From: Fragilariopsis cylindrus CCMP1102
Lineage: Eukaryota; Bacillariophyta; Bacillariophyceae; Bacillariales; Bacillariaceae
Direction: 5' to 3'
DNA: 64,000 nt
NCBI GenBank assembly: GCA_900095095.1
Contig: FMBT01000526.1
Span: 1-64,000, forward strand
Positions 1-10,463 of the stretch are shown here, one piece after another. The notes under the pieces were generated by a model. That model was not told the origin of the DNA. It saw nothing but the letters and a program-made list of their open reading frames with translations, and ran no database searches. The position numbers and the translations under genes are program-made. Each line of letters opens with the position of its first letter. Positions within the stretch are counted from its first letter, which is position 1.

Positions 1-1217
1 ATTATTTACAAGAATGTATGCATCACTTCGTAGTAGAAGCAAGTCATTGCACTTCTTGACGGGGGCAAAACGAGTTCTAGGAACAACAATAGCAGTCGCA
101 CCCTTGAAGCATTCGATAGCGGCTCCCATAGCGGTCTCAAGTTGGACGACCTTTTGCGACGAGTCATTTTTAGGGTCAACAGTTTTCTTATTTTTGATCA
201 TCGGTAGGGGAATGAATCCTCCACTTGCGTTGATGATCTCCTTTAACTTGTCAAGACGGATCCACAGATTGTTCGTGTTAAAAAATCGATGTTTGGAAAT
301 ATCCTGGAATGCTTCTTCGTCCTCATCAGCACACATAGCAGATTCACGAAGGATTAATTGACCGTCCGTAACACGTTTGGCTAAATGTCCTCCCTTCTTA
401 TCGTTGACCGTACGTTTGCAACATTCCATCGTGAATGGTGCATCAGCTTTTGCGAAGTAGGAGAGAATATCCAAATCAAGTGTAGCACCTAAGTTATCAG
501 AGTTGGAAACGAACATGTATTTGTATCCGTCCTTGAGAAGTGCATCGAGGCATCCTGATCCTTCCAAAGCGGCGTATAGATCTCCATGACCGGGAGGGCA
601 CCATTCGTTGGATGGGTCGGTGGCACATGTGGCAGGCTATTTAATTTGTTTATTGAATCCATAACATACAATTGAGGCATCATGAGAAATGGCGATACGA
701 ATAAATAAATAAATAAAATGAAGCGCACGACACACTTGGGAATTAATACACATACCTCAAGAGTTTCGGCATCGAGTTTAGGGACTTTATTTTGCATCAT
801 TTCGAGACCGTCTTCGGCGGCAAGTTCAGGATAATTTTCCTTGAAAAAGTTTAGTGTATCCTCACTAGTTGAGAAAGAGTTCATCAACATAAACTTGACT
901 TTCATTCCAAATTCCTTCCTCATTTCGATGATCTGTTTGGCGGTCAGATCCAAAAAGGTATCATTTCCCTTTACTGTTAGTAAAGACTTAGCCTTGTCAA
1001 GTCCCATACCGGTTCCGAGTCCACCGTTGAGTTTCAAAACAACGGTTTTCGACAAATACGATGTGTCAGCATCTCCTGTGAAATTCTTTGACTCGACAAG
1101 ATCAGGGGCAGGAGAAATAGTCGATTCTGGGATCAAACCAGTATTTCCAGAAACGAGAGATTGGAATGTAGATTCAAAGGCAGAGATAGCCGAGGTAGCA
1201 ATGCCCTCGGCCTCCAT
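1..1217 (-). CDS. UGP: UDP-glucose pyrophosphorylase (UTP-glucose-1-phosphate uridylyltransferase), 5' part
   Basis: Makes UDP-glucose from UTP and glucose-1-phosphate, the precursor of chrysolaminarin and glycolipids. Two exons are visible: 1217-756 (154 codons, ending at a GTATG donor) and 636-1 (after an AG acceptor), joined in phase 0 and open to the window edge, so the gene is 3' truncated by the window. Exon 1 carries the family's nucleotide-binding motif KLNGGLGTGMGLDKAKSLL near residues 62-80. Exon 2 begins PATCATDPSNEWCPPGHGD and then has the SNSDNLGAT motif, both diagnostic of eukaryotic UGPase. There is no obvious signal peptide, so a cytosolic start at 1217 is likely. In stramenopiles UGP is often fused to phosphoglucomutase; any such C-terminal part would lie outside the window. 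Identity is secure; the intron boundaries are read directly from sequence. Confidence 0.95.
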
Positions 1218-2092
1218 TTTTGACTGTTAAATTTGAATAGTATTGATTAATAATTTGATGATTAGAAATAATACAATCAGCGCGTACAAAATCATTATTT
1301 TCCAAGGAGTAGTAAAGAGGGAGAGATAAAGAGAATGATCAAGGATAATTGCGTGAGAATATACATCGAAGTTCTAGTAGATCCCAACAAGTTTACTTTA
1401 CAGTGATCAACTTTTTCCATCAGGGAAATACAAGACCTTGCGTAAGGACAGAAGATCTTTTTTTTTAAACTATAAAAATGGTCATGACTTCTCGCTAAAG
1501 TCTCCCATCATCCCCGTGCTTTCACGATTTATCTTGCTCTCCACTTACACGAACTGGATCAAACGAAGCCATGGTATCTAGTATTATTTTATTTATTTTC
1601 GATTGTTTATCCTTCTAGTACTAGATCAGTTAAGTTCTGGATTTTATGAGAAAGACTTAAAAGATTTTGTGCTTTGTGTCGTCGAATTGAAAATTGAAGT
1701 GAAAAGACATGTCGTCTACGAACGCAAACGAACACCGCGACACGTAAAAAAAAACGTTACGTGAATCTTGAATCGAATCAATCAATCGTGACTTATCGAA
1801 TCGTAAAAAAATTGTACGTACGTATGGCCAAGAATACGGATTTCTAATTGGCTGTGGACTAGATTACGTCATAGGAACGTGAACTACAGTATTTTGAGTT
1901 TGTTCAACTGCTACCGTATCGACGGCAGCAAGTTCGATATTATTTGAAAATAGTGCCTTCTATCAGAACAGGCTGAGTTCTGCCAGTATATTTTTGTATG
2001 TAGCATGTTACTTCAATTGTACTAGGACTTAGCCCTAGTCTAGTATATCACACCTTATGTTTTTTGATCTAATTTCACTATAAAAAGAGCCT
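1218..2092. other. Intergenic region between two minus-strand genes
   Basis: AT-rich with no supported coding frame or RNA gene. It should contain the UGP promoter (next to 1217) and the 3' flank of the K+ channel gene. A short self-complementary GTACGTACGTA-like tract lies near 1814-1823, with no known meaning. Confidence 0.5.
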
Positions 2093-3077
2093 TTACTTAT
2101 TTCTTGTTTTATTTAATATAATCTTCTCACTTACTAATAACTTACCGCAAGGATAGTATTTTCCTATACTAGAATACTTTTGTTGCAAGCTCACACTTTT
2201 CCCACGGAGTTTGGCTGTTTGGTTCGAAATTAACGTAATATCATTAACAGCTAGAGTACCACTACCATCTTTATCTAATTTCTTAAACAGATCCATTATG
2301 TCTTCAATATCAGTTTTATCAACTTTTTGTAATGTTAATAACATATATATCAAAAATTCATCCTTCGATACTTTACCGCTGTGATCAAGATCCATTGATT
2401 TTAAATCACTTTCTGTAACAGCTCGATTAAAAAATTGACTTTCTAATATATCATTACGTTTATCAACATAGGATGTTGCTATCTTTCCCAATAATGAACC
2501 ACAAAATGCGACCAATAATGGTATATAAATAATACATATCAATCTACTCCATGGTTGTTCAGGATGTTCATCACCTAAACCAATTGTTGTTGCTGATATT
2601 ATCATCCAATATAATCCTTTGGTCACACTCCAACGTTCTAATATTGTTATAGGTATTGCAATTATAATAAGTACAATCATATATCGAAATTGTTCTCGAC
2701 AAATTGTACATATATCAGTTAATATTGTCACATTTTTTTCTTCATTCAATAATGATTCATCATCATCGTCGTCATCAATATTATCGGCACTTCCAGCAGC
2801 AGTAACGATGATCAAATCATCGCTTTGTTGCTGACTTCGTCGATGATCTGCTTTCATTATATTATGTAGGTAATTTTTACGTGTACGTTTCAAAGTTTCC
2901 TTTTCTAAATTTTGTTGTCTTTCAATTGCAAACTTGGGTTTGTTGAATGAATTGAATTGAATTGAATTGAATTGAATTGAATTGAATTGAAGTGAATCGA
3001 GGAGAACGAAAAGTCATAAATACGAGTGAAGTGAAACGAGAGAAATGATTTTTTGTGAGCTCTCTTTCTTTTGTATA

Positions 3078-3108
<31 letters not shown>

Positions 3109-3811
3109 TGCATTACATTGCGCTCACGATATGATATATGGAAAATATGAACTTACATCACCTAATATGCCAAGGAATATACCAATAATAATTATACCAT
3201 AAAATGCATAAAATATTGTAAATAGCATTCCACTCGCACTGTCATCGGGACTGAACATATAATAATAGTAATAAAAAAACAATTAACGAGTTAACGAATT
3301 GTGATTGGGTGGTTAGTGCGGGAGAATCTTGAATCCGTGCTGATATTGGATTTGATTACTGATTGATTGACTACCGATTTCATTGATTATTGCAACATGT
3401 ATGTACTTACGTTATATCACCATATCCGACTGTTGTAAATATAACAGTAGAAAAATACATGGAATCAATTATTGACCATTTTGTATTTAATAAAAAAGAA
3501 TATCCTATAATACCAATTGACATATAAATAATAATATGTATAATCCCTTCTTGAAAAGCCATCATTACTAAACCACCACCACCCGACGACCCCCATGGAT
3601 TATAACCATCTGAAAAACTACTTGTCGTTGTATCATTATTATTATTATTGTCATCATCATCATCATCGAGTAATGGGCTGTTTGAATTGGGGTGGTGTTG
3701 GTGTTGGTGTTGGTGTTGGTGTTGCGACACGTTCTGCTTCTTGGTAGAGAAACTTTCTGAAAGATTAATTGTCATCTTATTACTATTTTGTTCGATCGAA
3801 GGTTTTGACAA
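2093..3811 (-). CDS. Two-pore-domain potassium channel with EF hands (TPK-like)
   Basis: Three exons: 3811-3411, 3250-3157 and 2932-2093 (GT-AG introns), giving about 444 residues. The first pore loop has the filter TTVGYGD near residues 126-132, split by intron 1 just after GDI. The second has TTIGLGD near 280-286. Hydrophobic helices flank both. The C-terminal tail holds two EF-hand loops, DLDHSGKVSKDE (about 346-357) and DKDGSGTLAVND (about 385-396), so gating by Ca2+ is likely, as in plant vacuolar TPK channels. The N-terminus is a soluble Gln/His/Asp/Asn-rich tail. The second filter is GLGD rather than GYGD, a variation also seen in animal K2P channels. The 3' end is uncertain: a GTAAGT at about 2141-2146, shortly before the stop, could be a further donor. 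Membrane location (vacuole or plasma membrane) cannot be decided. Confidence 0.85.
2945..2990. repeat. (GAATT)n microsatellite in intron 2 of the K+ channel
   Basis: About nine tandem GAATT units, directly upstream of the exon 3 acceptor (AG at 2934-2933, minus strand). The same intron also holds an (AT)n run at 3082-3109. Confidence 0.9.
3082..3109. repeat. (AT)n microsatellite
   Basis: About 14 AT units within intron 2 of the K+ channel gene. Confidence 0.9.
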
Positions 3812-4644
3812 TACCGTAAGAGCAACCTCTATACTGTATCATTGCATTTTCATTCATTCATTCATTCATTCATTCATAATTGCGTAAAAAACACAAAGAT
3901 CTTTTTTGATCATAGTGATCTCTGTGATGCACTGGCGAAGTTGACAAGATCTAACAAAGCACGACGTTATAAAAATTTGAGAAAAACTGATTTTAAGTTT
4001 CCCCCGTCCTCCTATCTTCGAAAATACTGTATTGATGCTTGCACATTATTATTTATTTTAATCAAGGAAGAATAACTTGCTTGTCAATGAGGAGGGACAT
4101 TTTTGTTATTTGACAACTTCACCATCATATCATGTATCAGAACTAAAGTATAATTTTGATAGCATGACAAGCCAACCAAAGAACATGCTGATAATTCCTT
4201 TGTTGTTACGTGTAGCTATACGCGTTAGGAATACATGGAATTCAGAAAATAATGCACAATGGATATATTTTATTTTGTTTTGTTTTCATAAAGCTACAGT
4301 AGATAAGGACATTATATTACTAGATGTTAGATAGTAACACGTTTTATAGTATACAACTATTAATATATGATTATTTTTGATATAGACCTCATTCATCGCA
4401 ATATCCTCGTGAATGAAACCAACTAGATTAAATGCAAGTAGTTGTACATTCGCAAAGAGATAAAATGGAATCTCGATGTTGTGATTGTGATTATTTGATT
4501 GTTGCTGATGTTGGCTGGTTCGTAGTGGTTTACTGATACACTGAGCTGCTACTGCTGGCTCTGTTATACATGCCGCTACAGCTACTGCTACCGTCCAAAA
4601 CGAACAATGATTATTATTCATCGTCTCCATCATTATCATTATCA
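3812..4644 (-). other. Region with a possible 3' exon of the coiled-coil gene, otherwise intergenic
   Basis: From about 4644 to 4385 the minus strand has an open frame, out of phase with the upstream coding region, containing a hydrophobic stretch (FWTVAVAVAACI) and then IPFYLFANVQLLAFNLVGF. A poor GT (GTCTAT) followed by a TATCTACTGTAG acceptor about 95 bases later would splice to a short LYENKTK end. A further short open stretch (HCALFSEFHVFLTRIATRNN, about 4263-4140) has no start or acceptor in frame. I recognise no family. The rest, to 3812, holds the K+ channel promoter and an ATTC repeat near 3850-3880 and appears non-coding. Confidence 0.25.
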
Positions 4645-5718
4645 TTATCGCGTCACTGTCACTACTGTTGTCGCTATTATTACTGACTTGATTTTGATTG
4701 TGTTCTTTTCCTTGATGATATCGTGTTGTTGTTGTTGTTGCTGATGCTCCTTTCCTTCTCTATGTTCTTGTTCTTCTTGCTGTTGATAGTCACCATCCTC
4801 ATCTTCTTCTTCTTCTTGAAGTCGGATCAAATCAAGTCGTTGTATATGTAATTCAAATAATGTTTCATTCAGTTTTTCATGTTTTTTTTCATAATTCAAT
4901 ATCTCCTTCAAGGTTTCAATCTGTACTTGATATTGGTACTGTTCTACTAAATTTTTCCCCTTTTGATACAAATCAATTTTTTCCATAGACTTTATTGCAT
5001 TTTGTAAATTTATTATTTTCTTCTTCAATTTTTGATTATTATTTTTTGTCCTTCTGCTTGTTGCTGGTTGTTGTTGCTCAAGGTCGGACCTTGCACCAAA
5101 TATTTGCGGTGTTGTTGCTTTTGTTGCCGAGAAATTATCATTCCGATCCGATCGTAAGTTTTTACTGGAGGTGGTGGACGTATATTGGCTGATGTAATAG
5201 TTCGTTGGTGGCTCCATCACGATGTTGTTGTTGTCGTCTCCTTCTCGGATGATACCGGTACTATTAATACTGTCGGTGGTTGTTTTTGTTGAAGAAGTTG
5301 TTACAAAAGCAGTAGTAGTTTCGTCTTGTCGTCGTTTGGATCCTGAATATGGTGGTAGTAGTATAATCGTTGATATCGTTTTATCGTACGGAAGTTTCGT
5401 TGACGGATGGGAATGATGATGTATGATGAGTGGTGTATAGGTGCAACTATTATTTGTTCTTTTACTGTTGCCGTGTTATCCAAATTTTGGTGGAATCGTA
5501 GCTACGACTGATGACGATGATTTTTCACCTACGTCGTCGTCGTCGGCGTCGTCGCGAGTACAATCGTCTGGTGATGTGCTTTCATCAAATAGTACCGACG
5601 AAGTAGTAGTAGTAGCAGATATAGGCGTTACCAATCTCTTAGTAGTAGAAGAAGGTCCTCCATCGTTTATCTTTTCGCGGCTAACGTTGTCCCTCTCTTT
5701 ACTTCTAATATTTATCAT
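4645..5718 (-). CDS. Hypothetical low-complexity coiled-coil protein with an internal in-frame stop
   Basis: An ATG at 5718 opens a frame that runs to a TAA at 5478-5476. The same frame then continues without a break through 5475-5221 into an ORF that ends at 4645. Both parts have the same Ser/Thr/Asp-rich composition, so they look like one gene of about 357 codons with one premature stop. If the stop is real, the downstream ORF could begin at the ATG at 5217. The downstream part has a Lys/Glu/Leu/Gln-rich heptad-like region (about 5050-4800) likely to form a coiled coil, followed by Glu and Gln runs. No transmembrane segment, signal peptide or known domain was recognised. The frame also switches near the 3' end (see the adjoining 3812-4644 entry), so the true C-terminus is uncertain. 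Confidence 0.4.
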
Positions 5719-6489
5719 GTTTACTACAAATGTTAATTATCGTTTAGTGACGGCGACGAAAACAACCGTAATAACAGCACTATACACGGTACCTGTATTG
5801 CTATGAGACGAAAGAAAATAATTCCTGCCACCTAACTTAATAGAAGAGACTTCAAACTAACTGCAGTTGTTTCCCTTCATACAGTGGCGATAATTGATAA
5901 AGAGAGGGCAAAGTACAGCTGATAAAGAGCCGTTCTCTATTGTATGACATAAGTAAAAGATAGAGACGGATGAACTCGGATTCGTAAAGAAGTAAGTACT
6001 GTATGCGTTGTGATTTCATTAAAAAAAGATATGGCAACTCCGTTCGACCCGATTTAAGTTAACAAGTATGGAGACTTTTCAGACACGAAGCTTTCTAATC
6101 GTAATTTTTGTGGCGCGCAATTATTGGGTGTCAAGGTAAACCCCTTCTTTTCAGTATTATAAATGCATCAACAGTCAACAGAATAACAGAATACAGAATC
6201 AACAGCCTATGTGTTTTTCTACTTGGTAGAAGCATGTGGTCGTACTGTATTGTACTGGTAATAAGTTCGAACTATTAGGGAAGTATGTAAATACAACTAA
6301 TACATACATCAGACTACGAGTGCTTGTTATTATAACTAGGTTATTAGAGTACAGTTAAGTGAGCTTGAGCACTCTCATTGTCGAATCAGTCAGTCGGTCG
6401 CTCCCCTTTATCATTCACCATTTATTATGTTGGATATTATACTTTGAAATCAAGAGAGTGGACATGAAAATTTTACACATTTGTTATTG
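5719..6489. other. Intergenic region
   Basis: No supported gene. It lies between a minus-strand gene start at 5718 and a minus-strand gene end at 6490, so it should hold the promoter of the former. Confidence 0.5.
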
Positions 6490-7599
6490 CTAATAATAAT
6501 AATAATAGCTATTATCGTAGTTACGGTTGTTGTAGTTGCCACCATTGCCATTGCCAAAGTTTTGAAACTGATGTTGATGATTATCTTGACTTTCTAGCTG
6601 TCGACGTTGCTGTTGCTGCTGTTGTTGTCTTCGTCGCTGCTGTTGCTGCTGTTGTTGTCTTCGTTGTTGCTGCTGTTGCTGCTGTTGATGACGACGCAAT
6701 TCTTCTTCAGCGTCGGTAATTTGACGTTGTCGTACCGTAGTTTCCTTTCTTAGTTTTAATATTTGATTTTCCATACCTTCACATTGTTTTACTAGATCAT
6801 CTTTTTCCTTTGTTGATTTATCAATTCCAGCACGATAATTACGTAATTTGAATGATGTTCTCATTTGTAATATATTCCCCTCCGTTCGAAGTCGAACAAT
6901 TGTCGATTCTAATTCATTACATTTCTTTTTTAATTCCTCATTTTCTTGTTGTTGCAATCGTACTTGTTGATGTTGGTGTTGTTGATACCTTTCTCGTTCG
7001 TTGTTGATGAAACTATCTTTGTCGTTCTTTGTCATCATCATCGTCATTGAACCATCATCTCCGGAGGTCGACTTCAATGATGACGAGGATGATTGATCCT
7101 GTCGATGTTCAGCCTGAAACTTGCTGGATTCATCTATCTTTCTCGTTGTCATCGTTGATATTGTCGTCGTCGTCTTAGCAGTCGTAGCAGCGATGACGAT
7201 AGGTCGATTGATAATAGTATCCTGGTCATCGTTGTTAATGATACTAACTTCTTCTTGGAGGTTATGACGACTATTTTTTGCGTTGACGATTGTATTGTTG
7301 TCACTGACACTGTTGCTGTTTTTGTCATCGGGAGACGGCACGCAGCCAATCCACGATAATAATGACGAATCTCCACTCGTGGTGGAAGACATTGGTGATA
7401 ACTGTCTGCTTGACGACGATTCTTCGTCTATCCGACTTAAGACATCGAAAGCAAATCTTGAATCACCACCACTACTACCGCCACCGCCACCATTATTCTT
7501 CGGATGAAAGGTAGAGGCAGTATTCGTTGTTGCAGTTGCCGCTGATGATGGTGATATTGTTGTTGTTGATGGTATTATATTTGTCATTGTTGTTTTCAT
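6490..7599 (-). CDS. Hypothetical coiled-coil protein, Gln/Ser/Thr-rich
   Basis: Start taken at the ATG at 7599; the open frame extends 18 codons further upstream but without an ATG. About 369 residues. The N-terminal half is Ser/Thr/Asn-rich and probably disordered. Residues about 205-330 form a Glu/Lys/Gln/Leu-rich segment (NEELKKKCNELESTIVRLR and following heptads) typical of a coiled coil. Then come Arg-Gln runs (several RRQQQQQQ units), and the tail is Asn/Gly-rich ending in YYYYY. No signal peptide, membrane helix or catalytic motif is visible. Single exon. The family is not recognised. The long open frame and heptad pattern support a real gene, but length alone is weak evidence in such repetitive DNA. 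Confidence 0.55.
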   Translation of the reverse strand: MKTTMTNIIPSTTTISPSSAATATTNTASTFHPKNNGGGGGSSGGDSRFAFDVLSRIDEESSSSRQLSPMSSTTSGDSSLLSWIGCVPSPDDKNSNSVSDNNTIVNAKNSRHNLQEEVSIINNDDQDTIINRPIVIAATTAKTTTTISTMTTRKIDESSKFQAEHRQDQSSSSSLKSTSGDDGSMTMMMTKNDKDSFINNERERYQQHQHQQVRLQQQENEELKKKCNELESTIVRLRTEGNILQMRTSFKLRNYRAGIDKSTKEKDDLVKQCEGMENQILKLRKETTVRQRQITDAEEELRRHQQQQQQQQRRQQQQQQQRRRQQQQQQQRRQLESQDNHQHQFQNFGNGNGGNYNNRNYDNSYYYYY

Positions 7600-8813
7600 T
7601 TTCTTCCTCTCTTTGTAGTATAAAGTAGTACCTCCTGTTCTTCCCTCAAACAATTGATGTGGTGCTATCCCTCACTGACTGCGACTCACTCCCAATTTTT
7701 CCCGAGAGAAATTATTTATATTTCAATGATGTCTACTCACTCTAATGAGAATGAATGCTCATTTCCAAAGCTGCTCACTTCGAGCGTGGAAAGCAGACCT
7801 GTTTTGCTAGAAAGAGGTCTTCCATATCAGTTGGTTATTTTTGAGTTGTCTCCCACTTACTGTACAAATTTGTTATGTCAAAGAAGTAAGTGTGTCTCAA
7901 AATCCATGTCGTGCATGCATCATCTCGTCCGTTAGAGAAAACATAATTTTCCGACACTCGCGCGTAAGTAGCACGTGCTGATGGAAAATGTGGCAGTGGG
8001 ACTACTGTATTTATTGCCTTAAATATTTAATAATGGTCTACTAGTACTGTATATGATTAAGTTAGTTGTTAGTTGGATAGACAAAACAATGCATTAGGGG
8101 CGGGAATATAGAAAGTATACATAAGTAGTAGTGATTTCTTTAGAACATGTCACATTCTATGGTGGAAAGTAGGTATTATTATTATTATTATGACTTTTGT
8201 AGGTACCTTACCATTATTTCCTGATGATTATTATCTCGTTCTTGAAATCAGTACACTATTGGTTGATGGATAAAGTAGAATGTGTGACTATTATTTTCTT
8301 GTATTCCCAAGTCTGTATGACAAAACTTTACACCCATGATGTGACCATTATCTGAAAAACAAGTCAAAACATGCCTGTCAATTAGTTAGTTGTTGCTTAG
8401 ACAAAATCAATATATATGATGACCTAAAGACTGGAAAACCAACTTATAGAATACAGCATGTAATGATGTAATACTAAGAGACAATAATATACCATTTTTA
8501 AGTTACATTTACCTAGATTGAAATTCATTATGTTTTGTAAGTAAAATGTTGTTACTCACCGCACACTGTCTCTAGTCCATAACAACAGCACCGTACAGTA
8601 GTAGGTGATAACCATTATTCAGTCACGCTTGAATGAAGATGTCGCGCATTTTCTGCGTCTAAAAATCATCAACCATATCTATCAAGTGCTTCTTGAATCT
8701 ACGTACAGCCAGTCAGGGGTGTTATCGTCGAAACCAAAAAATCCATACAACATGATCACAATTGTCATTGTTATCTTTAGGCTTATTATTCAAAGATAGT
8801 GAAGACGATACAA
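7600..8813. other. Divergent intergenic region
   Basis: Lies between the starts of a minus-strand gene (7599) and a plus-strand gene (8814), so it holds both promoters. It contains an (ATT)n tract near 8174-8190. No tRNA-like or conserved coding segment was seen. Confidence 0.5.
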
Positions 8814-10463
8814 ATGCAATCTTCTCTTCTACTAGCAAAAGCAGCAGCAGTAGTATCACTATCAATAGGAAATTTATCAGTAATAATGATGATCTCCAAA
8901 CTAACCTGTTGCTCATCTTTGCTACGAGCACCACAACGGCACCATCATTCATTGTCATCGGCAGTGTCATTGTCGTCGGTAACTCGAAGTCGAAGTCGAA
9001 GTCGAATTGGAATTGAAACCCGACCAGCATTCTTTTCAACGTTATCTTCTTCTGCTTCGGACGACAACACCAACACCAACGGCCAAACAACTCAAGGACA
9101 AAGTACAACAACAGCCCTTATTTTTGATACAGAAACAACGTCAGTAGTTAATTTTCGTAATGCATCGACTGATACAAACCAACCTGATTTAGTGCAACTG
9201 GGTTTTATTTTAATTGAAAGAGCCGATACCGATACCGATGATAGTACCGGTACCGATACAAGTGCGAGTACAAATAATTCAAATTCAAATTCAAATTCAA
9301 ATAATAGTAATTGGACTATTCGCAATAAAGGATCATTTTTAGTACAACTAAATCCTGGTGTTGAAATTAGTGAAGGTGCACAAAAGGTACATGGGATTAG
9401 TAAACAAGATTGTATACAATATGGGATCGAATCAGATTTAGTATTAACTATATTTGAAAATGTTTGTCGGAAGGCAGATTTTATTGTGGCACATAATATT
9501 AAATTTGATAAAATTGTTATGGAAACTGCCTTCCATCGTAATCGTAACGATAGCAGATCGTTTTCGGAACTATTATCTTCCAAAAAACAAATATGTACCA
9601 TGATGGAATCGATGGATCTTTGTAAGTTGCCATCAAAGTTTAAGAGCAAAACAAAATCATACAAATGGCCTAGTCTATTAGAGGCATATAATTTTGTAAC
9701 AAATGAAACAAATAAAGAATTAGAGGATGGTGGACATGATGCTATGATCGATGCTGAAGCATGTTTAAAAGTTTTTGAATATCTTATTGATCATGGACAC
9801 GTAACGATACCGACAAAAACAACAAAAACTGCTGCGGTTATTACCTCTAATAGTACTACAATTCTTCATACAGTTCCATTATCAAATTCAACGACGTCTA
9901 CTACCACTACTGATTCTAATAATATAATTGGTGGCGATGTTGTTGTCGAAAGAAAAGAAGAATCCACCTCTGATGATGAATTACTTCTGGATGATAGCAC
10001 AATCAGTGCAAGGGATGACAACTACGTCGAAGAAGAAGAAGAACTGCTACGATCCATAGCAATAGAAGAGGAGACGATTCCACCATCCACTCAACCTCTT
10101 CCGCCTGATTGGTTTTCTATTTGTCAGTATCAACCCGAGGACGAAACAAACAATAATGGAACAAATCAGCATCAGCATCAACAACAGCATCAGCATCAGC
10201 AACAACAGCGACCACCAAGTACCAGCAACGATAACAACAATAACAACAATAGCAATAAAGGATTCAGAGTCGGCGGTAATACATTCCCTCATAAGGAAAC
10301 TATTAAACAATTAGGAGGAAGATGGGATGGCCAGTCAAAGGAATGGGTATTCTTCGATAACAATGATAATGATACTTACACGAAAGCATTATCTGAATTG
10401 GAATCATACATAGATTTAAAAATCGTTTCTTTCAACAACAGTAGTGGTAGCAACAACGAATAA
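8814..10463 (+). CDS. DnaQ-like DEDDh 3'-5' exonuclease with a C-terminal GGRWDG module
   Basis: Start taken at the ATG at 8814; the frame is open five codons further upstream but begins with GTG. About 549 residues. The exonuclease fold carries Exo I (ALIFDTETTS, near residue 104), Exo II (AHNIKFD, near 226) and Exo III (GGHDAMIDAEA, near 306), so the four DEDD acids and the catalytic His are all present. Such enzymes remove nucleotides from DNA or RNA 3' ends. The segment LVQLNPGVEISEGAQKVHGI is typical of the Pol III epsilon-like subgroup. The N-terminus is hydrophobic then Arg/Ser-rich (SRSRSRIGIE), compatible with an organelle targeting peptide. After a long Asp/Glu/Gln-rich linker, residues about 483-530 form a small domain with GNTFPHKETIKQLGGRWDG and KEWVFF, resembling the ALGARWD...KxWYVP modules of bacterial and phage DNA-processing proteins. 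Exonuclease identity is secure; substrate and compartment are not. Confidence 0.85.
   Translation: MQSSLLLAKAAAVVSLSIGNLSVIMMISKLTCCSSLLRAPQRHHHSLSSAVSLSSVTRSRSRSRIGIETRPAFFSTLSSSASDDNTNTNGQTTQGQSTTTALIFDTETTSVVNFRNASTDTNQPDLVQLGFILIERADTDTDDSTGTDTSASTNNSNSNSNSNNSNWTIRNKGSFLVQLNPGVEISEGAQKVHGISKQDCIQYGIESDLVLTIFENVCRKADFIVAHNIKFDKIVMETAFHRNRNDSRSFSELLSSKKQICTMMESMDLCKLPSKFKSKTKSYKWPSLLEAYNFVTNETNKELEDGGHDAMIDAEACLKVFEYLIDHGHVTIPTKTTKTAAVITSNSTTILHTVPLSNSTTSTTTTDSNNIIGGDVVVERKEESTSDDELLLDDSTISARDDNYVEEEEELLRSIAIEEETIPPSTQPLPPDWFSICQYQPEDETNNNGTNQHQHQQQHQHQQQQRPPSTSNDNNNNNNSNKGFRVGGNTFPHKETIKQLGGRWDGQSKEWVFFDNNDNDTYTKALSELESYIDLKIVSFNNSSGSNNE

Noticed and set aside
5441-5806. Plus-strand open frame of 121 codons with a hydrophobic start, resembling a small secreted protein
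   Set aside because: It is antisense to the Ser/Asp-rich minus-strand frame at 4645-5718, and its composition is what the complement of such repeats gives.
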